Positions 16,929-26,488 are shown, counted from the first letter of the stretch. The stretch: DNA of 49,996 bases from Lentisphaeria bacterium UBA1732 (GCA_002315855.1 DCIG01000069.1:1-49996); one strand, 5' to 3'. Made by a program: numbers and translations. Notes: a model not told the origin generated them from the letters alone.

Positions 16929-18347
16929 TCAGATGGCGTTGGTTGCGGCAAGGAGCTGAGCCTTGGCGTTATGCAAGTCAACGATGGACTGCGTGAGAGC
17001 GTTTTCAGCATTGACGAATTTAGTCTGAACTTCGTTGACACGCGTAATGGAGCAGTTACCAGCTTCGTATTCGTCATCGACGAGGTCGCGCATTTTGCGA
17101 ACGGCTTCGAGGTTCTTCTGATAAAGTTTGACGGTTTTCAAGTTGGTAAGATAGTTTTCATGAGCAGTACGGACATCGGAAATAACGGAAAGCCAGGTAT
17201 TGGCGACCGTGTATTCGGACTGTTCGAGTGCAGCCTGAGCGGAGCGCATTGCAAAATAAGTACGACCGCCGGAGAAAATCTCCCAATTGACAGAAATGGA
17301 ACTGGTGAAGTTGCCATGACGGTCATGGGTTCTATCTCCGGAATAGAAAATTCCGCTATCATAAGACATGGGACTGTAGGTCCTGGACTGATTGGTATAA
17401 CTCAGTCCAATACTTCCCGTTACAGTAGGACCAAACTGAGCGATGGAGGAATAGTAGGAGAATTTGGATTTTTCGACAGCTTCGCGGAGTGCTTTGAGGT
17501 CAGGTCGATTGGCAAGAGCCATATCCAAATAAACATTCACATCGGAAAGCATTTCGCCGTCAGCAGAGAGAGAATCGGGGAACTCAATGTATTCGGGGAG
17601 TTCGCCCTGTGTAAGTCCCATGAGAGTGGCAAGCGAGATTTTAGCAACATTCAACAGATAGTTGGCGGCATAGAGACCGCTTTCCGCCTGATTGTAGTTG
17701 ACTTTGAAGTTAAGGACATCCGACAGAGTCGATGCGCCGACACCGTATTTCAATTCGGTTTCTTTCAGCAGGATACGGTTATAACGCATATCTTCAATGG
17801 CGATGAGGCGTTTGGAACGCGCAAGCATGACCTGGTTGTAGGCATTGGCAACGCTTTGAAGGAGCAGACGTCTGGAATCCTGTTCTTCGAGTTCCGTTCT
17901 CTTCCAATCATGACGAGCAGCAAGCAAATCCATTTCGCGTTTGAAGCTGTCAAAAAGAACCATCGACGCATTCAAGGACGGAGCAGCTGTGTACATTTTA
18001 TAGGATGCGCCGGCATCGTCCGTATATCCCTGCTGGTGGTTGGAGCTCAAAGCATAGGTGGCAGTTACGGTGGGGACATAATTGGAGAAAGCCGAATAAT
18101 ATCTGGCACGAGCCTGAGAGATTACAAAGTAACGGCTCTTGAAACTGGGGTTGTTTTGAACAGCGATTTCCTGAGCTTCTTCCAGAGAAAGGAGTTTGAT
18201 GTCTTCAGGAAGTTTCAGATGTTCGTCATCCGTGATTGATGTGTAAACACTCTTGGAGACTGCCATCGGAGGTTTTGCTGTGCTACACGAGGTCAGTGTA
18301 ACAGCGAAAGCCGCAACGGCAAAAATAGGCAAAGCGTATTTGTTCAT
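16929..18347 (-). CDS. TolC-type outer membrane efflux lipoprotein
   Basis: This 472-residue protein belongs to the outer membrane factor family, which forms trimeric channels for export across the outer membrane. A hydrophobic signal ends in LTSCS, so Cys20 is probably lipidated. The rest shows two similar halves of long helices with the usual Asn/Ala/Leu-rich pattern, for example LEEAQEIAVQNNPSF and MALANRPDLKALREAVEKSKF. The start is set at ATG 18347 (MNKYALPIF), 28 codons inside the longest frame, because the signal peptide begins there and an ACAGG site precedes it. No membrane-fusion or inner-membrane pump gene adjoins it, so its partner is unknown; the MATE gene next to it does not normally use TolC. 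Confidence 0.9.
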   Translation of the reverse strand: MNKYALPIFAVAAFAVTLTSCSTAKPPMAVSKSVYTSITDDEHLKLPEDIKLLSLEEAQEIAVQNNPSFKSRYFVISQARARYYSAFSNYVPTVTATYALSSNHQQGYTDDAGASYKMYTAAPSLNASMVLFDSFKREMDLLAARHDWKRTELEEQDSRRLLLQSVANAYNQVMLARSKRLIAIEDMRYNRILLKETELKYGVGASTLSDVLNFKVNYNQAESGLYAANYLLNVAKISLATLMGLTQGELPEYIEFPDSLSADGEMLSDVNVYLDMALANRPDLKALREAVEKSKFSYYSSIAQFGPTVTGSIGLSYTNQSRTYSPMSYDSGIFYSGDRTHDRHGNFTSSISVNWEIFSGGRTYFAMRSAQAALEQSEYTVANTWLSVISDVRTAHENYLTNLKTVKLYQKNLEAVRKMRDLVDDEYEAGNCSITRVNEVQTKFVNAENALTQSIVDLHNAKAQLLAATNAI

Positions 18348-18400
18348 ATCAGTACCTGTTTTGGATATTGATTGGTTAGTTCGTAAATATATTTTTAAAT

Positions 18401-18428
18401 AATATACATCAATATGTAAATTATGCAA
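18401..18428 (-). promoter_or_regulatory. Predicted promoter of the TolC-type gene
   Basis: On the minus strand TTGCAT (18428-18423), a 16-bp spacer and TATATT (18406-18401) lie 54 bp upstream of the start codon. The -10 box is the same as at znuA, the rhomboid gene, the PL11 gene, guaB and the phosphoethanolamine-transferase-like gene. Confidence 0.6.
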
Positions 18429-18496
18429 CCCGCAAAAACTGAAAAAACAGAGAAAAGAGAAGATATTTTAAAATGCGGGACACCTGCAGACGCTCT

Positions 18497-18582
18497 GTCC
18501 AAAAGGAAAACTCTTTTTGGGACGGCTTATAAACATTTCGGAAACAAGAATTTCCGGAAGTTACCGAAGAGAGCAACTTCCG
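18497..18582. other. Two stem-loops in the gap between the MATE and TolC-type genes
   Basis: The first (18497-18523) pairs GTCCAAAAG with CTTTTTGGGAC with a small mismatch. The second pairs CGGAAGTT (18555-18562) with AACTTCCG (18575-18582) around a 12-nt loop. Neither stem is followed by a T-run in the direction of the MATE transcript, so a terminator role is uncertain; they could end transcription with Rho or protect the 3' end. Confidence 0.45.
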
Positions 18583-18622
18583 AAAAAAACGAATCCGGTC
18601 TTTTTCCGTTCACTTCACCTGA

Positions 18623-20080
18623 TTAATGTTTTACACGGGGATCGTGTTCGCCGTCTGCGGGAAAATTTTTGGTGAGACGATGAACAAGATACCATCCGAT
18701 TATTCCGGAAATGACATCCGCCGCAGTACGAGCAATAAAAATGGCAGGAATATATTGAAGATGTTTCGCAATCATCAGGAACGGCAGGAGGAAACCAATC
18801 ACGCGCATGGCATTCAGAAGTGCGGCAGCAACAGGATGTCCGCAACCTGTGAAGAAGAATGTGCTGTAGCGATGAATTTCAATGAAAGGGAATCCCCACG
18901 GGATAATACGGAGACCGAGGACAATCCAAGGACGGACTTCCGGGGCTTCACGGGTAAAGATAGCGGCGAGAGGTTCTGCAAAGATGGCAAACAGAATCGC
19001 CATTGAGAACAGGAAACAAAGCGCGAAACGCAAAGCAACACGGCGGCAGGTATGAATGCGGGAATAAAGGCGCGCCCCGTAATTCTGACCGATCATAGGG
19101 AGCAGAGACATGCCCAATGCCATGGGAAATACAAAGGCAAGGGATTCAATGCGGCCTTCCGTACTGACGGCGGCAACAATGGTATCACCAAACGCATTTG
19201 CAACACGGGTGGTGGCAAATGAAGCAATGGGAACCATCAGCATTCCAAGTGCTGATGGAATGGCGAAATCACTGATACGACGCCAAAAACGAAGCAAGGA
19301 AGGAATGGGAATCCATTGAAAGCGGAGAAGGTGATGACGTTTCCAAAGGAAATAGAGGATAAAACACATGCCGATCAACTGAGCGAGAACGGTAGCCAGT
19401 GCCGCCCCCTGAATCCCCATGTCGAACCCGAAAATAAAAAGCGGGTCGAGAAGAGTATTGACAAACAATCCAAGGAGCATCATGCGGGATGCAAGGCGGG
19501 AATCCCCAACCGCAATCAAGACGTTATTGCCGCACATGCCGAGGGTGGCAGTAACACAGCCGGCATACCAGATATTCATATATTCACGCGCCAGGGGAGC
19601 GGCTTCGGCGGAGGCTTTCAAACCTTTCATCAAGACCCAATTTGAAGTCAAGACACCAAGCAGACCGAGAAAGATGGAAACAACGATGGAAAAAAGCAGA
19701 CCTGATGTAACGAGTTTCGCGGCTTTGTCGTTCCGTTTTGCTCCGACTGCCTGTGCAGCAGTGGTCATAACACCGGATGCCATACCATGAAGCACACAGC
19801 TGACGAGCATGACCAGGGGCAGAGTCAACCCCATGGAAGCCAGAGGGATTTCGCCAAGACGACCGACAAAGTAACCGTCAACGAGGTTATAACCGGAAAT
19901 GGCAAGAGTTCCGGCAAGCATCATGAATGCAGTGCGAATCATGGTACTTGCAATAGGACCTGAGGTATAGCCTTGTTTGTGGTTTTCCGGATTGGAAATG
20001 TTGCGGTACTGGTCTTTTGTGAAGAGAACTATTCGTTGAGTGAAAGAAACGGAGGTACTGTTGTCGGAATGATTTGACAT
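18623..20080 (-). CDS. MATE-family efflux transporter
   Basis: This 485-residue protein has about 12 hydrophobic segments and the features of the multidrug and toxin extrusion family (NorM/DinF/MepA type): an early segment with SGYNLVDGYFVGRLGEIPLASMGLTLPL and the later FPMALGMSLLPMIGQNYGA. Such proteins export cationic drugs or metabolites with Na+ or H+. It lies 42 bp after the prepilin peptidase gene and may be the last gene of the six-gene set that starts at oppD. Substrate unknown. Confidence 0.93.
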   Translation of the reverse strand: MSNHSDNSTSVSFTQRIVLFTKDQYRNISNPENHKQGYTSGPIASTMIRTAFMMLAGTLAISGYNLVDGYFVGRLGEIPLASMGLTLPLVMLVSCVLHGMASGVMTTAAQAVGAKRNDKAAKLVTSGLLFSIVVSIFLGLLGVLTSNWVLMKGLKASAEAAPLAREYMNIWYAGCVTATLGMCGNNVLIAVGDSRLASRMMLLGLFVNTLLDPLFIFGFDMGIQGAALATVLAQLIGMCFILYFLWKRHHLLRFQWIPIPSLLRFWRRISDFAIPSALGMLMVPIASFATTRVANAFGDTIVAAVSTEGRIESLAFVFPMALGMSLLPMIGQNYGARLYSRIHTCRRVALRFALCFLFSMAILFAIFAEPLAAIFTREAPEVRPWIVLGLRIIPWGFPFIEIHRYSTFFFTGCGHPVAAALLNAMRVIGFLLPFLMIAKHLQYIPAIFIARTAADVISGIIGWYLVHRLTKNFPADGEHDPRVKH

Positions 20081-20122
20081 GATGGGAAAGGGGATTATAA
20101 CGATGTTAGTAAAAGGGAGTGT

Positions 20123-21280
20123 TCAGGATTCCTGAGGGGATAAAGATGTTGTATCATTACCGGACAGGACGGAATTATCGTTTTCCACGGCATCCGAAGA
20201 ATCCGCAGAAGAGTCTTTCTTTCTGATACGTTCTGCACGGTGGTGTTCGCGTGCATCGATGGCTTCCTGCATACGAAGAGCTTCACGACGCCGGGAAAGT
20301 TCGGAAATGCGGTTCATTTCATAACGGCTGTTGCGGGGATTGACAAATTCGATGGCGGAAATATCCACAGAAAAATCGGGGTAAAGCCAGCGATTCGTGA
20401 TGGAAATGCCAAATAAAAGCCAAATGGCGGTCGCGCCCGCAAGGAATGGTCCAAATGCAAAACCGCGGTGTTTCCTGCGAGGATTGTACCAGCGGTAAAG
20501 CGGCATAATGACAAGAGCCGAGCAGGAACCTATCAGCATGATGTAGAGGACGGGCAAAGCCCCCAAAGCCGCCGCAAGCCCCATAATCAGTTTGACATCT
20601 CCCAAACCGAACGCATCGCGCTTCAAAAGCAATTTGCCGAGAAAAGCGGAAAGCGAGAGAAGACCGCCAAACAATAAGGCTGTAACGAGTGAAATCAGAA
20701 ACGCAAACCAGTCCGGCAAATGCGGCGGCAGAAGAATGCCATGGAACAAATGAAAGAGAGGGGCAAGGAGAATCAGGGTATAGGTGAGTTCATTCGGAAT
20801 AATGCGGCAGTTGAAATCAATGACGGCAGAGGGAATCAGAACTGAAATGATGAGAGCATAGAGGAGATTTGTGCTGAGCGGCAAGTCCATCCATCGAAGA
20901 TAGACAAACGAGGCGGCAAAGCAAAGCCCCGTCAGCATTTCACCAATCATGTAGCGCGGGGAAATGGGCTGTTTGCAGGAACTGCACTTGCAACCGAGAA
21001 ACAGATAACTGAAAATCGGGATATTCTCAAGAACAGTAATCCGATGATTGCAGTTCGGACAGTGAGAGGGAGGCGTAACAAGGCTGATTCCCAGGGGAAT
21101 CCGGTAAATGCAGACATTCAGGAACGAACCGATATTACAGCCGAACCAGAAAGCGACAAACGTGGAGAAAACCGGATACAAGCGTATGGCATCCACAAAG
21201 ACAGAAAACGTAAATATGTCCTGCGCGGAGGCGTAACGAAACCAGTCCAGAGAATTGAAGTCAGCAAACAAATGCGTCAT
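20123..21280 (-). CDS. Prepilin peptidase (type IV leader peptidase, A24 family)
   Basis: This bifunctional membrane enzyme cleaves and N-methylates type IV prepilins and type II pseudopilins. The 385-residue protein has GSFLNVCIYRIP, the zinc-type Cys tetrad (CPNC, then CSSC), and both catalytic aspartates, one in VIDFNCRIIPNELT and one in GLGDVKL. About eight hydrophobic segments are visible. A charged C-terminal tail of about 60 residues with Ser/Asp-rich ending is not part of the usual fold. Its ATG overlaps the nadE stop (ATGA). No pilin or secretion genes are nearby, so its substrates are encoded elsewhere. Confidence 0.94.
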   Translation of the reverse strand: MTHLFADFNSLDWFRYASAQDIFTFSVFVDAIRLYPVFSTFVAFWFGCNIGSFLNVCIYRIPLGISLVTPPSHCPNCNHRITVLENIPIFSYLFLGCKCSSCKQPISPRYMIGEMLTGLCFAASFVYLRWMDLPLSTNLLYALIISVLIPSAVIDFNCRIIPNELTYTLILLAPLFHLFHGILLPPHLPDWFAFLISLVTALLFGGLLSLSAFLGKLLLKRDAFGLGDVKLIMGLAAALGALPVLYIMLIGSCSALVIMPLYRWYNPRRKHRGFAFGPFLAGATAIWLLFGISITNRWLYPDFSVDISAIEFVNPRNSRYEMNRISELSRRREALRMQEAIDAREHHRAERIRKKDSSADSSDAVENDNSVLSGNDTTSLSPQES

Positions 21281-22959
21281 GAGTTCTCCAAAGCATCAAG
21301 CCAGGCAGACGGATCCGCATCCGAGGGTACACGCCACCCTGTACGAGGCGAAAGCGAAACGGGGGTAACAGCAGGACCATCCGGGGCACAGGTACGCTTG
21401 AACTGCTGTGTAAAGAAACGGTCAAGGAAAAGTTTCAAGGTTCGGAGAATTTCTTCTTGAGAATAGCAGCCAGAGAAGACTTTCTTCGCAGATGCAAGAA
21501 TCTTTTTCGGAGTTTCATTGAGGCAAATCAGATGATACAGATAGAAATCGTGGAGTTCGTAAGCACCAAGAATCTGCTCTGTTTTCTGAACGGAGTCGGA
21601 AGAATCATCGCCGGATGGGATGAGTTCCGGTGAAACAGGGGTATCAAGGATGTCCTGCAGGATGTCTGCAATGTCCTGATTCGAGGCGGCATAGTTTGCA
21701 ACGAGTGCGCGAATCAGCGTTTTCGGAACAGACGCATTGACGGCGTACATGCTCATGTGGTCGCCGTTGTATGTGCACCATCCGAGGGCATTTTCGGAGA
21801 GGTCGCCGGTACCGACAACGAGAGCGTTGTATTCGTTCGCCAAGTCCATAAGAATCTGGGTGCGTTCACGGGCTTGCGCATTTTCATAAACGATGTTGAT
21901 TTTTGCGGGGTCATGTCCGATGTCGGCGAAGTGCTGAAGGCAGGCAGATTTGATGTCAATGACACGGTAATCACAGCCGAGTTTTTCAGCAAGATGTCCG
22001 GCATTGTTTTTCGTGCGTTTCGTTGTCCCGAAACCGGGCATCCCGACTGCCAGAACATTGGAAGCACCCGCGGCCTCGCAGGCAGCCAGCAAGGCAAGCG
22101 TGGAATCAAGTCCGCCGGAGAGACCGACAACGAGTTTGTCCGAACGGGAGGATTCCATGCGCTTCTGAAGACCAAGCGTTTGAGCGAGGAAGATGTTATT
22201 CAAATCATCCTGATTTCCGGGAATGAACGGAGTTTGTGAAGAAGCAAGCAAAAGAGGATTGCGGCGAGGAGGTGCAATCATGCGTTCTTTTGCAGTGAAA
22301 TCACAGTCAACGGGGAAATCGAAGTCGAATACGAAAGGTTTCATCGGGTCGATTCCGGAGGAGAGGAGTTCACCGTCTTTTGCATACGCGATATGAGGGA
22401 AAAAGACGGCTTCCGAGGTGGATTCGTAAGGCCCGGCATTTACCAGAAGGAATGCGGATTTCAGCTTTTTGCTCTGCGCCACGGCAAAAGCATCAAGTTC
22501 TGCGGGGGTGGCAAGGTGCATGGGAATGGCAGACGGGCAAATCGTGAGAGACGGAGAGTTTTTGGCACCTTTTGCACGGAGCGTAACGGCGGCAAGCATG
22601 TTGTCGGAGGGGCTTTCACGAGGGGCAAGAGAAGAATAAGGAACGCATCCATCATGAATACATGCCGTAACCGCATAACGGGTGCTGTCGCTTAAGCGCA
22701 TGGGGAAATTGAGGGTGAAAAGGACGTTCCCCGTGCCTGCAAGCTGGAGCGAATTGCAGGCGGTGAGAATATCCGCACGAATCTGAGCCTGATCGGCTAA
22801 ATCACGGCAGGAAGCAGTGGTGAGGCACATTTCGGGGAATACAATGATGGACGCATCTTCATTGGCGACCATATCATTGACGACATTATAGAGGATATTG
22901 ACATTGAACAGCGGGTTCGCAATGCGAAGAGGGAGGTCTGCAACAGCGGCAATTTTCAT
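21277..22959 (-). CDS. nadE: NAD+ synthetase, long form, with degenerate glutaminase domain
   Basis: NadE converts deamido-NAD+ to NAD+ using ATP and ammonia. The 560-residue protein has an N-terminal nitrilase-like domain (about 1-225) and a C-terminal synthetase domain (about 255-560) with the ATP loop GLSGGLDST (279-287), MPGFGTTKRT, ENAQARERTQILMDLAN and GTGDLSENALGWCTYNGDHM, all well conserved. The N-terminal half is odd: Glu43 (FPEMCLT) and Cys141 (TICPSA) of the glutaminase triad remain, but the usual KxxLPxYxxFYExR lysine block is replaced by residues 106-120 with no lysine, and the ICED motif after Cys is lost. The domain is also shorter than in relatives of about 640 residues. It may depend on free ammonia. 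It overlaps the prepilin peptidase gene by ATGA. Confidence 0.93.
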   Translation of the reverse strand: MKIAAVADLPLRIANPLFNVNILYNVVNDMVANEDASIIVFPEMCLTTASCRDLADQAQIRADILTACNSLQLAGTGNVLFTLNFPMRLSDSTRYAVTACIHDGCVPYSSLAPRESPSDNMLAAVTLRAKGAKNSPSLTICPSAIPMHLATPAELDAFAVAQSKKLKSAFLLVNAGPYESTSEAVFFPHIAYAKDGELLSSGIDPMKPFVFDFDFPVDCDFTAKERMIAPPRRNPLLLASSQTPFIPGNQDDLNNIFLAQTLGLQKRMESSRSDKLVVGLSGGLDSTLALLAACEAAGASNVLAVGMPGFGTTKRTKNNAGHLAEKLGCDYRVIDIKSACLQHFADIGHDPAKINIVYENAQARERTQILMDLANEYNALVVGTGDLSENALGWCTYNGDHMSMYAVNASVPKTLIRALVANYAASNQDIADILQDILDTPVSPELIPSGDDSSDSVQKTEQILGAYELHDFYLYHLICLNETPKKILASAKKVFSGCYSQEEILRTLKLFLDRFFTQQFKRTCAPDGPAVTPVSLSPRTGWRVPSDADPSAWLDALENS

Positions 22960-22980
22960 TGAGGATACTCCAAAGTAGTT

Positions 22981-24975
22981 TTATTTTCGCCCGAAACGCC
23001 GCTCAATTTCCGACATCGAAATATTCAGAATGGTAGGACGTCCGTGGGGACATGAGTATGGTAAAGCACAGTGGGACATTTGCTCAATGAGCGCAGCTGC
23101 CTGTGCGTTTGTCAGTTTATCGTGAGCTTTGATGGCGGCTTTGCACGCCGTGCGGGCAAGAATCGCAGTGTCAAGACGCTGACCCGCGCCGACTTCTCCG
23201 ATACGGGAAAGCATATCCTGAAAGAAACCGCCGACATTTTCCTGCGGGATTGCCGCCGGAATGGCGTTCAGCATGATGGTATTCTTTCCGAACGGCTCGA
23301 TTTCAAAGCCAATGGATTCAAATTCGCGGAGATTGCGTGTAACATAAGTCAAATCGGCGGGAGAAAGCTCCAAAGTAATCGGAATCAGAAGTTTCTGGGA
23401 CAAGGTGCCGTCAATGCCATTGATGATTTTTTCAAAAAGGACTCGTTCGTGCGCCGCGTGCTGGTCGATGAGGACAAGTCCGCCGGGGATTGAGGCGACG
23501 ATGTAGGAATTTTCCAAAACGCCAAGCAAACGCAGACCATTGCCGCCGAAGTCGGTAACGGGACTGTCTTCGCCGACGAGATGGAATGCGGGAGCGTCTT
23601 CCGGAGACGGGGCAGGGGACGGCGAAGTCTGTTCGTCGGGAATACCGGGAAGCGGCTGAGGAATTGTCCCGGACGAGGCAGTCTGAGCGGCATTCGCGGC
23701 AGACTGGATGGAAAGAGGAGCCCCCAGCGGATTCTGCATGGCAGGACCGAGAACCCGGTAGAAAACATGGGCAGATTCCAACAGCGATTCCAGCGAATTT
23801 TCCGTGGGAGGTGCAGGGCGACAGGAGGATGACTGCAAGGAAGTATCGCAGGGAACATCCGGAGCTTCATCGGCAGTCTGCCTGACGGAAAGATCGGCAG
23901 GTGCATCCGGCATGAAATCAGGGAAAAGGCGGTGCGATACATCCGCCGGATTGGAAACACTTTCGCGGGATTGCGGGATAACCTGGTCATTCATGCGCAA
24001 GGCGGCGGAAACAGCACTGCGAACGGCTTCAATCACATCAAATTCGTTGCGAAAACGGACTTCGCGCTTGGTCGGATGCACATTGACGTCAACCGAACCG
24101 GGGGGCATGGTGAGGAAAAGAATCGCCGGGAGGAAACGCCCTTTTTCCAGCATGGGACCGCAACCTTCGCGAATCGCACGATAGACAGCCTGCGCTTCCA
24201 CGGGACGGCCATTGATGAAGATGCGCTGATCGGCACGGGATTGACGGGTGAAATTGCGGCGGGCAATAAAGCCATTGATGGTAATGCAGTTTTCAGTACG
24301 GGAGACTGGAAGCATGGCTTCGGCAAAAGAGCGTCCGAAAAATTCGTGAATGCGGGGCATCAGTGAATCATAGGAGGGAGATGAAAGCAAGATGCGGTTA
24401 TCCGATTTCAGCTGAAATGCAACTCCGGGATGCGCCAATGAAATATTCATGACGATTTCGACAATATGCCGTTCTTCCGTAGAGGCCGTTTTCAGAAATG
24501 CTCTGCGGGCAGGCAGATTGAAAAAGAGGTCGCGAACGGTGATTTGTGTGCCGGGAGGGCATCCGGCAGGGCGGACATCCAAAACGGAACCGCCATTGAC
24601 AATGACTTCCGTACCTTCGGCATTGTTGCGCTGCCGGGTAAGAATCGTCATTTTTGCGACAGCTGCGATACTTGGGACGGCTTCCCCGCGGAATCCGAAA
24701 GACGTAATGGAGAAAATGTCTTCTTCCTTGGAGATTTTGCTGGTGGCATGTGCATCCAGACAAAGCAGAGCATCATCCTGATCCATGCCTTCCCCGTCAT
24801 CAATGACGCAAACAGAACGGCGACCGCCGTTTTCGATGGTGATGACGATTTTGCCTGCGCCGGCATCCAAAGAATTTTCGATGAGTTCCTTCACGATTGA
24901 TGCCGGGCGTTCAACAACTTCTCCGGCGGCAATTTTATTGCAAACATCATCGCTGAGCTGGTGGATTTTACTCAT
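22981..24975 (-). CDS. mutL: DNA mismatch repair protein MutL
   Basis: MutL couples mismatch recognition by MutS to strand incision. The 664-residue protein has the N-terminal GHKL ATPase (IAAGEVVERPASIVKELIE, NSLDAGA, DDGEGM, HATSKI, GFRGEA) to about residue 330, a Pro/Ser-rich linker to about 450, and a C-terminal domain with the endonuclease motif DQHAAHERVLFE (near residue 500) and CPHGRP near the end. It is therefore the nicking type found in bacteria without MutH. mutS is not in the window. It overlaps the small upstream gene by ATGA and is followed 21 bp on by nadE. Confidence 0.96.
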   Translation of the reverse strand: MSKIHQLSDDVCNKIAAGEVVERPASIVKELIENSLDAGAGKIVITIENGGRRSVCVIDDGEGMDQDDALLCLDAHATSKISKEEDIFSITSFGFRGEAVPSIAAVAKMTILTRQRNNAEGTEVIVNGGSVLDVRPAGCPPGTQITVRDLFFNLPARRAFLKTASTEERHIVEIVMNISLAHPGVAFQLKSDNRILLSSPSYDSLMPRIHEFFGRSFAEAMLPVSRTENCITINGFIARRNFTRQSRADQRIFINGRPVEAQAVYRAIREGCGPMLEKGRFLPAILFLTMPPGSVDVNVHPTKREVRFRNEFDVIEAVRSAVSAALRMNDQVIPQSRESVSNPADVSHRLFPDFMPDAPADLSVRQTADEAPDVPCDTSLQSSSCRPAPPTENSLESLLESAHVFYRVLGPAMQNPLGAPLSIQSAANAAQTASSGTIPQPLPGIPDEQTSPSPAPSPEDAPAFHLVGEDSPVTDFGGNGLRLLGVLENSYIVASIPGGLVLIDQHAAHERVLFEKIINGIDGTLSQKLLIPITLELSPADLTYVTRNLREFESIGFEIEPFGKNTIMLNAIPAAIPQENVGGFFQDMLSRIGEVGAGQRLDTAILARTACKAAIKAHDKLTNAQAAALIEQMSHCALPYSCPHGRPTILNISMSEIERRFGRK

Positions 24976-25472
24976 CTGCGTCTCTCCCGTGATTTCCTGC
25001 GGTCATAATCAACGGTCATGACCGGCGATTGAAGAAAAGCCAGACGATCACGAAAATATTTTGCTTCATCCTGGTGTCCGGTGAGCTTGAGAACACGGGA
25101 TAAAAGAGCAACAACCTCCAAATCATTGGGATAGAAAAAATACAAAGTCCTGAGAATATTTTCCGCTTCCGGGTATTGTTCCGAGGCAATCAGACGCCGT
25201 GCAGACAGAATATTTTCGTAAATGGCAGGGGCTTTGTCAAAAGATTGAAAATCCACGAGGGTATACTGATTCAGCGCAGATTCAAAAAAGTTCGGCTTTT
25301 TACGTGTATCGAGGGAAAGATGAATGGCATCTGTATCTGCAAGAAGAAGAATCTTATTCTCTTCGCGGATACGGCGGAACGAAATCAGAACAATGGTCAT
25401 CAAAATAATGAATGCCACAATCACAATGAGCGGAACCATGGAAGAATCCTGATTTTTTGTCTCTGATTTCAT
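24972..25472 (-). CDS. Small membrane-anchored protein with a TPR-like region, function unknown
   Basis: I do not recognise the family. The 166-residue protein has one transmembrane segment at about residues 12-32 and then a soluble part with helical repeat character: ARRLIASEQYPEAENILRTLYFFYPNDLEVVALLSRVLKLTGHQDEA in outline, which resembles one or two tetratricopeptide units. The C-terminus is strongly basic (RRKSRERRR). It sits between the oppD-like gene (14 bp gap) and mutL (ATGA overlap), so it is translated with mutL, but no repair role can be claimed. Confidence 0.8.
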   Translation of the reverse strand: MKSETKNQDSSMVPLIVIVAFIILMTIVLISFRRIREENKILLLADTDAIHLSLDTRKKPNFFESALNQYTLVDFQSFDKAPAIYENILSARRLIASEQYPEAENILRTLYFFYPNDLEVVALLSRVLKLTGHQDEAKYFRDRLAFLQSPVMTVDYDRRKSRERRR

Positions 25473-25486
25473 CTCATTTCCTCGTG

Positions 25487-26488
25487 TTAATCACTCGTTT
25501 TTGTGAAATGGCAGGCACATTGATGTCCTGCGGCAACACAGTGAAATTCAGGAACTTCAAACTCGCAGAGGTGCTGTTCATCGCGCGAATGAGAATCCGC
25601 TTCGACACAGCGTCCGAAGAAACGGCAGCCTTTGCCGAAATGGTCGGGGGAGGGAACCGTGCCGCGAATGGTATTCAACTTGGTGTGTGCACCGCCCAGA
25701 GTTGGCACAGCACGAATCAGGGCCTGTGTGTACGGATGGGCAGGATGTTTCATAAGCTGATCCACGGGAGCCGTTTCCACGATACGTCCGGCGTACATGA
25801 CGGCAACACGGTCAGCAAGTTCGGCCACAATGCCTAAATTATGCGTTACAAGGATAATTGACATGTTTCGGGATTTTTTGAGCTGCAAAAGCAAATCGAG
25901 AATCTGAGCCTGAATCGTTACGTCAAGGGCAGTGGTGGGCTCATCCGCAATCAGAATGGAGGGATTACAGCCCAGAGCCATCGCAATCATAACACGCTGC
26001 TGCATTCCGCCGCTCATTTCATGGGGATATTGTCTGGCCCGGTTGACGGGATCGGGAATACCGACCTGACGAAGAAGGTCAACCGCTTCGGCATCGGGAT
26101 CGGCGACATCAGGACGATGCAGGCGGACAGCTTCCGCAATCTGTGCGCCAATGCGGAAAACAGGATTCAAAGAAACGGATGGTTCCTGGAAAATGTAGGA
26201 AATGACGCCGCCGCGAATACGGCGAAGTTCGCGGGAAGAAAGAGAAAGAATATCGGTCATGCCGTCTTTCCCCCGGTTGATAAGAACCTGTCCTGACAAT
26301 ACGGCGGGAGGCTCCGGAACAAGACGGGCAAGCGACATGCAGGTTACACTTTTTCCGCAGCCGGATTCGCCGACAAGCGCAAGCATTTCGCCTTGTTCGA
26401 GTGAAAAAGAGACATCTGAAACTGCCGGCATCAATCCGGATTCAGCTCTGAAATGAACAGAAAGATTTTTGACTTCCAAAAGCGGCAT
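25487..26488 (-). CDS. Peptide/nickel-type ABC transporter ATP-binding protein (OppD/DppD family)
   Basis: This 333-residue ABC ATPase has Walker A GESGCGKS (near residue 39), signature MSGGMQQR, Walker B LIADEPTTALD and the C-terminal oligopeptide-transporter extension with HPYTQALIRAVP and a cluster of Cys residues (RFFGRCVEADSH and following). Family members energise import of di- or oligopeptides. The usual permeases, the second ATPase (OppF) and the binding protein are not adjacent, so its partners must be elsewhere. It is the first gene of the close-packed series running through mutL to the MATE gene. Confidence 0.92.
   Translation of the reverse strand: MPLLEVKNLSVHFRAESGLMPAVSDVSFSLEQGEMLALVGESGCGKSVTCMSLARLVPEPPAVLSGQVLINRGKDGMTDILSLSSRELRRIRGGVISYIFQEPSVSLNPVFRIGAQIAEAVRLHRPDVADPDAEAVDLLRQVGIPDPVNRARQYPHEMSGGMQQRVMIAMALGCNPSILIADEPTTALDVTIQAQILDLLLQLKKSRNMSIILVTHNLGIVAELADRVAVMYAGRIVETAPVDQLMKHPAHPYTQALIRAVPTLGGAHTKLNTIRGTVPSPDHFGKGCRFFGRCVEADSHSRDEQHLCEFEVPEFHCVAAGHQCACHFTKTSD

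Noticed and set aside
16869..18239. Open frame of 456 codons on the + strand opposite the TolC-type gene
   Set aside because: The minus strand encodes a signal peptide and outer membrane factor repeats; the + frame has no motif and no ribosome site of note.
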